The notes below the pieces were generated by a model. It had not been told where the DNA came from and ran no database searches. It worked only from the letters and a program-made list of their open reading frames with translations. A DNA stretch of 64,000 bases from Balanoglossus misakiensis (taxonomy: Eukaryota; Hemichordata): NCBI GenBank assembly GCA_040954595.2, contig JBECUI020000038.1, positions 1-64,000 of the forward strand, given 5' to 3'. How positions within the stretch are numbered: the stretch's first letter is position 1; the number at the start of each line of letters is the position of its first letter. Positions 12,877 through 25,437 of this stretch are shown here, in pieces. Made by a program: the position numbers and the translations under genes.

Positions 12877-15457
12877 AAATCTCAAAATTTGGTCGATTTT
12901 TGAAAAAAATCATGGTGAAAATCATCAAAAAATGACAAATTTTTGATTTTGCAAAATCTCAAAATTTCGTCGATTTTGAAAAAAATTATGGGTTCGTCGA
13001 TTTTTGAAAAAAAACATGGGTGAATTTTCGACTTTGCAAAATCTCAAAATTTCATCGATTTTGAAAAAAATCATGGGTTCGTTGATTTTTTAAAAAAACA
13101 TGGGTGAATTTTCGACTTTGCAAAATCTCAAAATTTCGTCGATTTGGAAAAAAAAATCATGGGTTCGTTGATTTTTAAAAAAAAACATGGGTGAAAATCA
13201 TCAAAAAATGAAAAATTTTCGACTTTGCAAAACCTCAAAATTTCGTCGATTTTGAAAAAAATCATGGGTTCGTCGATTTTTGTAAAAAAATCATGGGTGA
13301 AAATCATCAAAAAATGACAAATTTTCGATTTTCCAAATCTCAAAAGTTCGCCGATTTTGAAAAAAAATCATGGGTTCGTCGATTGTTTAAAAAAAACATG
13401 GGTGAAAATCAACAAAATGACAAATTTTCGACTGCAAAATCTCAAAATTTCGTCGATTTTTGAAAAAAAAATCATTGGCTGTAGCTCATGAAAATCATCA
13501 ACAAATGTCAAATTTTCAACTTTGCGAAATCTCAAAATATCGTCGATTTTTGAAAAAAAACCATGGGTTCGTCGATTTTTGAAAAAAAACATGGGTGAAA
13601 ATCATCAAAAAATGACAAATTTTCGACTTTGCAAAATGTCAAAATTTCGTCGATTTTGAAAAAAATTATGGGTTCGTCGATTTTTGAAAAAAATCATGGG
13701 TGAAAATCTTCAAAAAATGACAAATTTTCGACTGCAAAATCTCAAAATTTCGTCGATTTTCGAAAAAAAATCATGGGTGAAAATCATCAAAAAAATGACA
13801 AATTTTTGATTTTGCAAAATCTCAAAATTTCGTCGATTTTGAAAAAAAATCACGGGTTCGTCGATTTTTTAAAAAAACATGAGTGAAAACCATCAAAAAA
13901 TGACAAATTTAAGACTGCAAAATCTTAAAATTTCGTCGACTTTTGAAAAAAAGCATGGGTTCGTTGATTTTTTAAAAAAACATGGGTGAAAATCATCAAA
14001 AATTTACAAATTTTCGACTGCAAAATCTCAAAATTTCGTCGATTTTTGAAAAAAAAATCATGGGTGAAAATCCTCAAAAAAACGACAAATTTTTGATTTT
14101 GCAAAATTTCAAAATTTCGTCGATTTTGAAAAAAAATCATGGGTTCGTTGATTTTTTTAAAAAACATGGGTGAAAATCATCAAAAAATGAAAAATTTTCG
14201 ACTTTGCAAAATCTCAAAATTTCGTCGATTTTGAAAAAAATTATGGGTTCGTCGATTTTTGAAAAAAAATCATGGGTGAAAATCATCAAAAAATGACAAA
14301 TTTTCGATTTTGCAAAATCTCAAAAGTTCGTCGATTTTGAAAAAAAATCATGGGTTCGTCGATTGTTTAAAAAAAACATGGGTGAAAATCAACAAAATGA
14401 CAAATTTTCGACTGCAAAATCTCAAAATTTCGTCGATTTTTGAAAAAAAAATCATAGGCTATAGCTCATGAAAATCATCAACAAATGTCAAATTTTCAAC
14501 TTTGCGAAATCTCAAAATATCGTCGATTTTTGAAAAAAAAAACATGGGTGAAAATCATCAAAAAATGACAAATTTTCGACTTTGCAAAATCTCAAAATTT
14601 CGTCGATTTTGAAAAAAAATATGGGTTCGTCGATTTTTGAAAAAATCATGGGTGAAAATCATCAAAAAATGACAAATTTTCGACTGCAAATCTCAAAATT
14701 TCGTCGATTTTTGAAAAAAAATCATGGGTGAAAATCATCAAAAAAATGACAAATTTTTGATTTTGCAAAATCTCAAAATTTCGTCGATTTTGAAAAAAAT
14801 CACGGGTTCGTCGATTTTTTAAAAAAACATGGGTGAAAACCATCAAAAAATGACAAATTTTCGACTGCAAAATCTCAAAATTTCGTCGATTTTTGAAAAA
14901 AAACATGCGTTCGTCGATTTCTGAAAAAAAAAACATGGGTGAAAATCATCAAAAAATGACAAATTTTTGATTTTGCAAAATCTCAAAATTTCGTCGATTT
15001 TGAAAAAAAATCACGGGTTCGTCGATTTTTTAAAAAAACATGGGTGAAAACCATCAAAAAATGACAAATTTAAGACTGCAAAATCTCAAAATTTCGTCGA
15101 CTTTTGAAAAAAAACATGGGTTCGTCGATTTTTGAAAAAAAAACATGGGTGAAAATCATCAAAAAATGAAACATTTTAGACTGCAAAATCTCAAAATTTC
15201 GTCGATTTTGAAAAAAATTATGGGTTCGTCGATTTTTAAAAAAAAATCATGGGTGAAAATCATAAAAAAATGACAAATTTTCGAGTTTGCAAAATCTCAA
15301 AATTTCGTAGATTTTTGAAAAAAATCATGGGTGAAAATCATCAAAAAATGAAAAATTTTCGACTTTGCATAATCTCAAAATTTCGTCGATTTTGAAAAAA
15401 ATCATTGGTTCGTCGATTTTTGAAAAAAAAAACATCGGTGAAAATCACCAAAAAAAA
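12877..15457 (-). repeat. Satellite family A, block 4 (minus orientation)
   Basis: About 2.6 kb of family A units read on the minus strand, ending at about 15,457 where single-copy-like DNA begins. Local higher-order repetition is visible: 13,350-13,560 is closely matched by 14,320-14,545, including the GCTATAGCTCATG-type variant. No coding sequence is supported. Confidence 0.95.
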
Positions 15458-16442
15458 ATAGGTATTTGACTCAGAGTAAACAAGATTGTGTAATTGATAC
15501 ATGTCAGAACGAGATAGAGATATCACGCGCTAAGTTCATGTTTAAGAAATATTAAGATGACGTGTTCCTTTTATGACATAATACTTGACTAACGTATTAA
15601 TAAGAGGTGGTGAAATTTGATATCACATTATTATCACCGGAGATCCGTGACGGGAGTCAACGAGCATGGATAGAGTCGTGTAATTCTTACGTGTGACCAG
15701 TAATAAACCACAACTATTTGTGTTACTCGGAAAACTTGTTGAAAGTCTCGTTATGCCTCTCGTTAAGTTTACGATATGCCGGGTACCTCTCTCTGACTCT
15801 ATGAATATGTTGGGTGGAGAAGGAGAGGGAGAGAATTTACACTCTCACCCTTCGGACGTGGCTGATTCCCCAAAGAAGCCCCGATGAGGTAAACGTCCGA
15901 AGGATGGCGGGCGTAACAAAACTACAGTGTTCGCAACATGACCTCAGGTCCGCCGCAGGTTTTGCATGTTACAGCAGAAAACGTCTCCGTCAGACCACTA
16001 AAAGTAATACCTTTAGGACATAAATTATTTATCTTGAAAGATATTGCTGTATGCAAATTTCATCTCCGGATTGCTATCGGCGAAACATACCGAGGCTGTC
16101 GTCGCTATAGTTGGGACCGACAGTCGAGACCCACATTGTATTGTAAGGAAAGTTTTAGACGCAACTTAATCAAAGCAGGTATAGTTAGCAGAGCAGATTA
16201 AGTTAGCAGAGGAGTGTCGGTATCGTCCACCGTAAACAGGTGTATTCCTATCGGATTTCAAGCGACAGTCAATTCCACTGGTCATCGATGTTTTTCTCCA
16301 AGGTGTTTGAAATACGTCTGTTCGATAGAGTCGTTGTTCCAAAATATGCACGGATGCACGGAATGCGACCACATCTGGTTGTTGACAACAAACTAAGGTA
16401 GATTATGACTATAATCCCAACTGTCTCCTGTGTGACACACTC
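15458..16442. other. Gene-poor DNA after the satellite
   Basis: No gene is supported. Short open frames overlap on both strands without splice or codon signals. A 24-bp stretch beginning GTTGGGACCGACAGTCGAG at about 16,109 recurs at about 33,828, a few hundred bp upstream of the second copy of the 1.97-kb duplication. Confidence 0.5.
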
Positions 16443-16638
16443 CTGTTGTGATTATTGCTGGAATAGGCAATGTTTTAATCTGCCTGCAAAGACTCGTGTG
16501 ACAAAGATTGTCGGCCAGTCAACATCACCAACGATATTAACAATATAAAATAAATAAAATTTCAACGATTCAACTTCTTTTCTAGCTTCCTATCTGGATA
16601 GTTTGTTTTTTTTACTCTAAAGATCGCCTTTCTTCCAG

Positions 16639-16799
16639 GCCACGTGGCAAGAGACGTTATCAACTTCTACTATGATCGATGCGAGAGTACTATAGTATTC
16701 TCATATACACAGACAAAGGCCACCAAAATAAGAGAATCATTTGGTCAAATGGTAGAGGGCGCAAAAACAGATATTTCAAATGACAAAATTTTCCGATAA
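16639..16799 (+). CDS. Possible 3'-terminal exon of an unknown gene, copy 1
   Basis: A polypyrimidine tract and AG (TTTCTTCCAG) are followed by about 53 open codons to a TAA at 16,797. The predicted peptide has no domain that I recognise; it contains CESTIVFSY and KIRESFGQMVEGAK. The frame is also open in copy 2 (34,239-34,399), with V to F and D to H changes near the start. No matching upstream exon was found. It may be a real exon carried by the duplication or a chance frame. Confidence 0.3.
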
Positions 16800-17906
16800 A
16801 CGTGTTTAATCAAATCAAACTGTGCTCAATGGTATGCTTGCAAAAATTGAATACAAATGAAACAAAACACAGCAACTGCCATGAACAAGAAGTTTATTCA
16901 TGTCAAAATTCAATTTTTTTGAATCATTGATTTCAATTATCAGCTGAAAACTAAAATTAGATTGTCATCTTGAACAGTATAAAATCAGCGAGCCATTAGA
17001 CATTAAGTACCCAGCATACTAAAATAAAACCATGTAAACATGCACAATTAGATAATCAAATAATTTTTATTTATTCACCATGATGTTTTTAATGTATGTC
17101 AAGTCAAAGTACTTGAAGTTATGGACGATCAATTAAAATAGAAAACTGTAATTTTAATGGCTGGGTAATGTATCCAATTTCTGCCCAATATATGAAATTT
17201 CCGAGTTAGCAACTGAAGAATTCGTGGGGAAAATAGTTACGTGATGTGTAACAGAATTCACTTGGAAGTAAGGAGTTTTTGTAAAATCAACATGCATATT
17301 ACAATTTATTTGTAAAAACTTGATTGGCAATGGAAAATTGGCGTTTAAATATATAGTACTTCAAGATGAACAGATAAAATATAAGTTATTACAGATGTCA
17401 TTTTACGACAACAAGGAATGGTAAATCGTTCTTTAATATCTTTAAAGATGCCAGGTCAAAGGTCACCTTTGCAAATTCAACCACTGGTACCATAGCCATT
17501 TCAAATGTAGCCAAAAGTGCGCCACCACTTTCTTCAAACATACTGAAACCATCTACAGGTTACCGTAGTCATATATCTCTTGGCATCCATGGCAGTTTAG
17601 CTAGTCATGAGCTGGCAAGGGGTGACCTGTAAGCTTTAAACTCTGGCTTCGGTAATGTCGACTCTGGCTCTGGCATATACTTGCAGGTCCATATGACCTT
17701 GGGGTGAACATGGTCATGAAGAAATAAATAGAATCTGTTTGGTGCATTGTCAACTTCATTTTATAGTTTCAAAAAATTACAATATGATGAGTAATATTGT
17801 TGTTGTTTTCAAAGAGACTCACCACACACTTTAGTAAATCAATGACTTGAAAAAGTTTTGAGGACTATCATTTGTCAGAATCTCGGACCGCGAGGCACAT
17901 ACTACC

Positions 17907-18035
17907 TTAAATAGTTTCACTCGCAGCTTCTTGTGGGCAGTTTCTCCTTGCGTACCTGTACAGACACACCAGGAGGCCGTTCCCGATGAACAACTCAACC
18001 CACATGAAAACATTCAAGCGTCTGGTCACACCCAT
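17907..18035 (-). CDS. Possible 42-residue single-helix membrane peptide, copy 1
   Basis: A short ORF starts MGVTRRLNVFMW. Arg residues on both sides bracket a hydrophobic run, and a Tyr-Arg-rich segment follows. Copy 1 has Glu and Asn inside the hydrophobic stretch where copy 2 (35,507-35,635) has Ser and Ile, so copy 1 would make a much poorer membrane helix. The peptide resembles the N-terminal signal anchor of type II membrane proteins, but an in-frame TAA follows at once, with GGTAGTATG just after it. It could be a micropeptide, a damaged first exon or chance. Confidence 0.25.
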   Translation of the reverse strand: MGVTRRLNVFMWVELFIGNGLLVCLYRYARRNCPQEAASETI

Positions 18036-18515
18036 TTCCGTCAAACAAGAACATGAATGAAACTGCGGAGGAAGAGAACGGGAGAGTGCCCATTAACCCT
18101 GTAATGACCAATCATTTACTGGAACAAGGTTCAGGATGTACGATCACTGGAGTTGAAAATAAGGTCATGGATTTGAAAATTATTTTGAGTTATGAAATTG
18201 AAAATACATATTTTTCATTGTGGATTCTCCGACATAAATATTATCAAAAACAATAAGGGTTGTCTTTTTAATTTATGACATATAACGCCATGAATCTAGC
18301 CCATTAATACAAAGGCAATACTAAAACACATTTCGGGTTAGCGTTATGACAACTTGAAGAAAATATGAATACAAACTTTCTAAAGTAATATTTTAAAGGT
18401 TGGCGTATTGATTACAGCTTGTTTGTTCTGCTATTAATGGAAATTCGGTTAGAGCCGTTTGAGGCAACTCTTATTCTGTCAAAGTTATGGCGTTAACTTA
18501 TTCTGATAAAGTTAT

Positions 18516-18641
18516 GTTAACGCTAATCTGATTAAAATCAGATGTAGGGAACGGCGACGTGTTTTTTATGCTGTCGCAGCATCAAAAAACTACGTCGCCA
18601 TTCCCTAGGCCTACATCTGATTTCAAACAGATTGTGTTAAC
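18516..18641. mobile_element. Hairpin MITE, TAATCTGA type, copy 1
   Basis: The left arm (TAATCTGATTAAAATCAGAT...) is repeated inverted at the right end (...ATCTGATTTCAAACAGATT), and the interior arms also pair (GGGAACGGCGACGT with ACGTCGCCATTCCC). GTTAAC flanks both ends. The near full-length foldback and lack of coding sequence identify a non-autonomous element. The superfamily is not assigned. Confidence 0.8.
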
Positions 18642-18667
18642 ATCAGGAACACTTTACATACATAAAC

Positions 18668-18879
18668 TACTGTAAAACACTTTATTTTAGCGAGTTGAAA
18701 TTTTCACGATATCGAGAGAGGCTACTGTTTCGCGAGTATTAATTTTCGCGTTCTCTTATTTCATTCACTGCATCGTTATCTTCAAAAATAATTATGCGAC
18801 CTCTTATTTTCATACCATTTTGGCTCTCACGTATCTCGCGAAAATGTATTGCTCGCGAAAATAACTTGTTTCACAGTAT
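18668..18879. mobile_element. MITE with TACTGTRAAAC termini
   Basis: Left end TACTGTAAAACACTTTATTTT. The right end, read inverted, is TACTGTGAAACAAGTTATTTT, and GCGAG-containing subterminal segments follow on both sides. It is about 212 bp with no ORF. It lies between two copies of the TAATCTGA MITE. A TA target duplication is plausible (Tc1/mariner type) but not certain. Confidence 0.65.
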
Positions 18880-18893
18880 ATGCAAATATGCAG

Positions 18894-18997
18894 TAATCTG
18901 AATAAAATCAGATGTATGGTACGACGACGTCTTTTACTTATGTGGTACAGTATTATTAGTATGCTGTCGTCATACCAACTGCGATTTTAGTCAGATT
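18894..18997. mobile_element. Hairpin MITE, TAATCTGA type, copy 2 (diverged)
   Basis: Shares TAATCTGAATAAAATCAGAT and the ACGACGACGT segment with copy 1, and ends CAGATTGTATG. Its arms pair imperfectly, so it is older or from a different subfamily. Confidence 0.65.
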
Positions 18998-19309
18998 GTA
19001 TGTACGTCAACACTGATTGTTGTGGCTGCCTTAAATAGGTTTTCACTTTGCGCTACCTCTATACGTAACGCGTTCACTCAGTAGACCAAAGTACACGGAT
19101 GTCCAGCAGACAAGAGTTCCTGTTTATACCATGAGGCTAGAAGACTGTATTGTGTTATTATACAGTGGTGCAGTCTAGATTTTAGTGAGGGATTGAAGCG
19201 AATCCAATTGCTTGCTTGAAACTCGCCCATCGTGATTGTGCATTGATAAAATACAATAATCATACCACAGAAACATAAATTCCAGCTGCGCCTATCAGCG
19301 AGATTGTCA

Positions 19310-20237
19310 TAGCCTGGAGACCAGGGCGTCGGGGAAAAGAAACGCCCGGGGACAGTCTCTATTTACGAACAGAATTCTGTTCGTAGAACGACACGTGTGG
19401 TAAATCTTGCGTGTAAGCTAATTGGTCACTCAATGTTAACCACATGACATCGTCGCCTTCTAAATAAGGAAATAGAGGTGGAGTCATGTGTGAAATTCCC
19501 GCGATGGGATGTGGGAGTGGTTTTGAAAGTGTATGAATATTCATAACCAAGCTTTGTTAAAGGCACGTAAGGTGTAACTTTTGGGATAATTTTCATAATT
19601 TTTGTTTCAAACTGCACTACCATTAGTCCATGCAGATGGAGGTAGTGAACAATACACAAGCATTATAAACCCTAAGTATGAGTGCATATGCAAGTTTTAA
19701 CCAGATAAATAATAAAGCTTTGCCGCAAGCGATTATGGCCGCCACCGTGGGAAAATGCAAGAAACAATGAAAATGTTGCATTTCCGGTTGTGAAACTTCA
19801 TAAACAAAACATGATCTCATCCACTTGAGCTCATGGAAGTAAATGTACACCACTGAGACATCAGATTTTCATTTTTCATTGCAATATTGCGCTTTTTTTA
19901 AAATTGCAGGAATTTTCGTTTTTCTTTAATTTTTGGCCATTTTGTCATAAATAAGTGTTGAGCTTGATATATTATCATGAAATAGCATTTAATAGACATA
20001 ATTAAAAGCATATATGAGATTATTTAAAACTTTAATTTTTTATCCAGTTACAGCTTACGTGCCTTTAATTATATCATCCAACCACTGGCGCCCGTCAACA
20101 TTTGATAGATCACTCGTTATCCATTTGTTACTAAGCGACCTCGATCGTTGCCAAGACTACTATCTTTCAGCTCAGCAGGACTTGCTCGACTGTCCCCGAG
20201 CGTTGTATTTTAGATCGACGCCCTGGTCTCCCGGCTA
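19310..20237. mobile_element. 928-bp non-autonomous DNA transposon with 9-bp TSD
   Basis: Terminal inverted repeats TAGCCTGGAGACCAGGGCG (left) and TAGCCGGGAGACCAGGGCG (right, read inverted) continue with partial similarity to CGGGGACAGTC about 50 bp in. Both ends are flanked by the direct repeat AGATTGTCA (19,301-19,309 and 20,238-20,246). A 9-bp duplication suits Mutator-like or Merlin-like elements; 8 bp would suit hAT or P. The interior has only short, overlapping frames, so it depends on a partner transposase not seen here. Confidence 0.85.
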
Positions 20238-20246
20238 AGATTGTCA

Positions 20247-21778
20247 ATATATACGCCGCATGTTGCCAGCCAGGGCCCCGACTGACATTCCCTCTGAATA
20301 TACACACCCCTCTATTGAAAATGGAACATTCCTGCAAGCAAAGCATGTTGTACTTGCTTACATCAGCTGTAGTGACTTGTGTAGACCCCCAGTGCGCGGC
20401 CTCTACTGTCTGTATATGGTCTGTCACAGTCCCCGGGAGTAACTGTCATGACAGAAATCGGTTTGTCAACGGCAAAACGGAGATAAGGTGTTTTTTCCGA
20501 ATATAGAATATTCAATTCTGTTTGATTCGGTCATGCCCAAAGTGTGCGTAGCTGTCGTCCTCTGACAACGCTCGCTCATATTTCATGCGGAGAACTTAAG
20601 TAGGTTCAAGCCAAGTTTTAATAGTTGGGCTAAGGTCTTCCCTGATAAGTGTTGAAATGTTTGGGGTGTTACTGTCCGGGCTGTAACGACTTGGGTCGTG
20701 GAAAATGGGGGCTGAAACGACTGGGGCCGAAAGGGTCAGAGTGCCGGAACGACCTGTTTAAACATGTCGTTCCAGCACTATGACCCTAAAGTGTTACCTA
20801 AGATAGTGTCCAGCGTCTAGCCGTTATTGAAATTATAGACCCTGCAGCGAGACTGAGCATGATTTGTTGTTGTCATGAAACTCATCTCGTACTCCAGTCA
20901 CTTTCATACAAAACGGCTATGAGTGTCCAATGGTCTTTGTTGAGACTGTTTGACATTGAATGGCATTGACCTCGCGGGAGGATATCCTTCATGAATACAA
21001 TGCAGGATATAATTTACATTGGCTAAGGGCTTTGAGGTGCACCAAATTAGTAATTTAGACACACCTTAATTATTACATGCCACCCCAAACTTTTTTAAAG
21101 CAAGAAACAAAATTGCAGTGCTTTTCCAATGACGCTTTTTAAAATGTAGAATCAGATTGTTTTCTTGTCGCTCAGGTGTCCAAAATAAATATAGCTGTGA
21201 TCAATTCCTACTTAAAGCAAACAAAAGTAAATTGAGTTGAATGGGCACGTCCGGCCCATATTTGACCCATTTCACATTTTTTCTTTCTTAGGCTGCATTC
21301 ACAAACACCTCTGGAGGGGGGGGGGGGAATTCATCTTTTACCGCTAATTTTCACATGCCCCCCCCCCCTTTCACAACCCGAAATATTTTGAAATCCCCCT
21401 TCCGAACTGCCAAAATTTTGAAATCCCCCCATTTTCTTTCACAGAGCAAAACTCATAACTCTGCTCAAGCGCTCCCATGAAAAGAATTTGAAACTGATGT
21501 TTCCCCTCATCAGTGGGTATTAAAACTGAACATTGTTTTTATTTTTTAAGTATTTTGTATGATTATAATTAAAAAATATACAACTTAGCTAAAATGCTTA
21601 GATGAGTTAATCAGATTTTCAAAGTCCACCTAAAAGATCATTTAATCTTTCCAGGGTGCGGTTTATGTTGGAGATAGTATCAGTTAGGCTATTTCTCAGA
21701 AAATCAATGAACGATCTGCGGACACCCCGAATAATATGTTACCACAACGCTAGCCAGGAAGCACATGGGACATTTCAC
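20247..21778. other. Intergenic DNA with one hairpin and G/C runs
   Basis: No gene is supported. It includes an interrupted inverted repeat at about 20,736-20,788 (GGGTCAGAGTGCCGGAACGA with its partner ending ATGACCC) around a TTTAAA centre. A G-run at 21,314-21,327 faces a C-run at 21,358-21,368. Confidence 0.5.
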
Positions 21779-22027
21779 AATGAGGCAGTGAACACTGGGG
21801 GGACCAGACTGACACGTTAACCAATCAGGGAGCTGTATGGTGAATAAATACATATTAATAAGACCTAACCTACAAGGTCCTGCATAATGAGGCAGTGAAC
21901 ACTGGAGGACCAGACCTACACATTAACCAATCAGGGAGCTGTAAAGTGAATAATGCATTGTAATAAGACCTAACCTACAAGGTCTGGTGAATAATACATA
22001 GTAATATGACCTAACACATAAGGTCCC
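21779..22027. repeat. ~107-bp tandem repeat, about 2.3 copies
   Basis: The unit begins AATGAGGCAGTGAACACTGG and includes ACCAATCAGGGAGCTGTA and AGACCTAACCTACAAGGTC. Two full copies and a shortened third abut the truncated retrotransposon at 22,138. It could be residual LTR or untranslated sequence of that element, but it does not match the putative 5' LTR at 31,730. Confidence 0.8.
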
Positions 22028-22138
22028 TCCAATCAGCGAGCCGCAAGTGGACCTTAGAGAAGTGGATAAACCAATCAGAACATGTAATACGTGTGCATAG
22101 GACCTGTAATGTAGGTCATTTTGAAACAGGACTAGTTC

Positions 22139-24148
22139 ACCATGACCAACCACATGACCCAGGAAATCGATCTGCTCATAACCCACATAACACTTAGTTG
22201 GTCTCGCTGTTAACTTTGCCTTTCGTAGTCTGCTCATCAAATCTGTAATTGTCTTGATATGTTCTTCCCATGATGCAGTGTGGATCAGTATGTGATCGAT
22301 ATAGTTGTCTACGTTCTTCATATCTCTTAACAATCTTCTCATAATTCTGCTAAAAGTCGCAGCACTATTTACAAGTCCGAAAGGCATTTTGATAAATTGG
22401 TATAGCCCATCATGCGTGATAAATGCCGTCAATTGTTTAGAATTATCAGTCAACGGGACTTGCCAATATTCTTTGCTGAGATCTACTTTAGTGAAATAGT
22501 GATCCTTGGATAACTTAGCAAAAAGCAAAAAGCTCACTCAGGTCTGGTGTAGGCTCTGCATCAAACACTGTTATGCGATTGAGCTTTCTCATGTCAACAC
22601 AACAACGATTGGACCCATCAGATTTCTTCACCATTACCAGTGGAACAGCATATGGACTCTCTGAAGGTTCAGCTACTCCCATCTTAATCATCGTTTTGAC
22701 TTCATCTTTCACTGCTTCACGGAGTGCATGAGGGATGGGGTATGGCCTACTGCATACTGGTGTTGGATCCATCAACTTGATGTCATGGAAACCCAGGTTG
22801 GTGTTACCACGAATATCAGTTAACATATCTTTGTAATTGATCAGCAACCTCCTCACCACTTGCTTCTGTATGTCTGACAAGTTGTCACATACATTCACAT
22901 CTGCAGCAAATTCTTTCTGCTTGAATGCAGGAACCCGCAGTAAGTCATCGTTTACTTTAACCCCTGTGTTCTCTTGTACTTCTGAAGATTCATAACTCTG
23001 CTCATCTATCACAGATACACACACAATCTCAAGAAGTCCAGCTGATACTTCATCTAGCTGATCAGTTCTTCGATAGTACCTCTTCAACAGGTTGGCATGG
23101 AATGTTTTCACCCTATGACCAAAGTCAATCTTGTAATCCATATTGCTCGCTTTCTCCACCACTGGAAAAGGACCCTTCCAGTGCATAAGTAGTTTATTAT
23201 GGTCAGTAGGTAGTAGCAATAACACCTCGTCACCTTTGTTGAACTTCCTCCATTTGGCCTTTCTATTGTAGTAGGACTTGTATTTGCCTTGTGATATCTT
23301 CAGTTCTTGTCTTGCTAAATCGCATGCCTTCTTTAATTTCTTTTGAAGATCAAGGATGTATTGATAAGTCGTTTTGGTTTCTGGTTCACTGATCTCTCCA
23401 GTCCATAGTTCTTTCAAGATAGCCATTGGACCACGCACACTCCTCCCATAAAGTAACTCAAACGGAGAGAATCCTGTGCTCGATTGAGGCGTTTCTCTGT
23501 AGGCAAATAGTAAAGCATTCAGATAACGATCCCAATATGTTGGACGTTCCTCACACATCTTCCTGAGCATGAGTTTCAATGTACCATTGAACCGTTCCAC
23601 TAGACCATTGAATGCTGGGTGGTATGGGGTGGTAGTCATCTGCTTTATAGACAAAAGCCGGCTGACCTCACGCATCACATCTGATGTAAATTGAGTTCCT
23701 TGATCTGTCAGAATTTCACGTGGACACCCCACTCTTGAGTAGATGTCCAGGAGCGCCTCTGCAACAGTCTTGGTATCAATGTTAGTCAATGCAACAGCCT
23801 CCGGATAGCGTGTTGCATAATCAACAACAGTAAGTATGTACCTATTCTTGCGTTCAGTGCATGGATGAATAGGGCCAACCAGGTCTACTGCAATACGTAG
23901 GAAAGGGATATCTATTAGTGGCATACTTCCAAGTGGTACCTTGGTCACCCGTCCCTTTGGTTGTGTCCGTTGACATGAATCACAGGACTGACAGTAACGG
24001 GAAACATCTGATGTTAGCCCAGGCCAAACGAAGTTGCTGAGGATCTTGTCTGTGGTCTTGTGAGTTCCGTGGTGACCACCCAGCACTGATTCATGGGCTA
24101 GTCTCATCACCTGGTTACGATACACTCTGGGAACCACCACCTGTCACT
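22139..24148 (-). pseudogene. Gmr1-like integrase plus partial reverse transcriptase
   Basis: The main frame (24,140-22,515) opens with an integrase H2C2 zinc-binding motif (HESVLGGHHG, then CQSCDSC). The catalytic D,D,E core follows: Asp in AVDLVGP, Asp in LTDQGTQF, Glu in LVERFNGT. Next come a basic tail region and the RT N-terminus (PYAVPLVMVKKSDG, CCVDMRKLN). A frameshift near 22,530 moves the rest of RT to a second frame (to about 22,139), with FTKVDLSKEYWQVP and MPFGLVNSAATF. The expected YxDD active site reads YIDH, so one catalytic Asp is lost. The sequence ends after the FLGHVVG motif. Order and motifs are seen directly; the clade name is from known biology. Confidence 0.88.
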
Positions 24149-24978
24149 ACAGCTTGAACGACGCCACCTATGGGCAGTATTTCCGTGGCAGCCTATGAAG
24201 CTCATGAATATTTAATTAGACACAGTAATGGCGTTCGCGATCGAACACAGCTGTCGATGCACAGCATAATTCGGTGAGTAATATTGCTTTATTCCAAGTT
24301 TTGTTTAGTAAAATTAGCAAGATGTCAGAGACAATATGAAATAAAGTTGCGATTCTGCTGTGTTATTTATGTGTATCAGCCAAATAACTTGAACATTTTG
24401 ATCACCCGCTGACAGTCCCTGGCCGTTGCTATAGCAGAAGCCGTCCTAAGCAACCATAAACAAACACTAAAAATTACAACGATTCAGCTTCACAGAATTG
24501 TTTTTTTCAATTTGAAAACCATACGAATTTAGTCTTTTATACGTAAACATAGGATTCCATGTTTAAAATGCTGCTACAAGCAATATGACGAAATCATACC
24601 AAGCGAAAATATACGACCCTGTGTGTTCCTTGGCAGCAGCACGGGTTACATTGATTGTAATGGCGGCGCTTCGAATTTTCGGCGACATGGTGATATTGTT
24701 CATAGAATTGACAGAAAATAAGACCGTAACTGAAAAATCAGAAACCAATAGTTTGTGCTAAAATATATTCTTGATATAATTCGCTGGAAATTCGAGGGTG
24801 AAAACGAAATAAGAAAAAAATGAATGGGCGAGATTGTTATGGTAAGGTTACCCACATTCTTTCTATGTCACCTTTGACCTCAATTTCTGGAGGAAGTATA
24901 ATGAGCAGGTGTTTTGTTTTTGCTTCCCTCGGATAGATAATTATTGTAAAGATATTTCTCTTGTTCACCCTTTTCAGG

Positions 24979-25437
24979 TATAGATTTAGAGCCATGTGGG
25001 GCAAACTATTCAACAGGAGTAGCGCACTTCTTAAAAGTTTGTCTATTGTTATGCCGAATAGAAAAGGGAAAAGTTACTTCAACATAGGCCAGTGGGCAAA
25101 GGACCAAAAGATAGCGAGACAGGTAGCTGAAGAGAAGTGTTTACAACAACTATATCAGGAGAAATTGAAGACTAGATCTTTGTCTGGGAGCGTGGCCAAC
25201 AACCTATTGGTAGTTAGAACAAAGAGAGGACAGACTAAACACAGGTTTAACTTAGGAGAGTGGTGTAGACAGAGAAAGAGAAAGAGAGATGAGGAAGAAA
25301 GCATAATTCAGGATAAGTTGAATAAGTTGAGTGCAGCTAGGAGACTAGTAAAAAGATCCTCAACCCAGCTAGCTAGACTAGAGAAGAAGAACAGTAAGAT
25401 TTGTGAGATCTTAGCTACAAAGAATAATAAGAGAAAG
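24979..25437 (+). CDS. Transposase gene, first coding exon
   Basis: An upstream non-coding exon is likely (donor ATTCG|GTGAGT near 24,272), spliced to an acceptor TTTTCAG at 24,978. The first ATG in reasonable context is at 24,994. The exon is rich in Lys, Arg and Glu, with two related segments (residues about 25-35 and 75-85 from that ATG) containing FNIGQWAKDQK and FNLGEWCRQRK, followed by a helical charged stretch. This looks like a DNA-binding and oligomerisation N-terminus. It ends at a GTAAGC donor (25,438) and joins 25,791 after a 353-bp intron. Confidence 0.6.

Larger units (their letters stand above)
16443..18410. repeat. Segmental duplication, copy 1
   Basis: About 1.97 kb that recurs in the same orientation at 34,041-36,009 with only scattered substitutions and small indels. 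Both edges are sharp: it starts CTGTTGTGATTATTGCTGG and ends GGTTGGCGTATTG, and the flanks then diverge. I see no terminal inverted repeat (TIR) and no convincing target duplication, so this may be a duplicated genomic fragment or an element whose ends I do not recognise. It includes a possible terminal exon (16,639-16,799) and a small minus-strand ORF (17,907-18,035). Confidence 0.9.

Noticed and set aside
18053-18256. 67-codon frame in the segmental duplication (MNETAEEENG...)
   Set aside because: The copy at 35,653 diverges in frame at its 3' end by an indel, and the region overlaps the opposite-strand ORF upstream. I see no family resemblance.
21923-22138. C-terminal extension of the RT frame in the Gmr1-like fragment
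   Set aside because: RT similarity ends at about 22,139; the rest of the frame translates the ~107-bp tandem repeat.
24141-24165. CACTA-type (EnSpm) transposon end at 24,145
   Set aside because: CACTACAG is present at the left, but the right end does not match well, no 2-3-bp duplication is found, and the host frame would be out of register. The 6-bp ACAGCT placement fits better.
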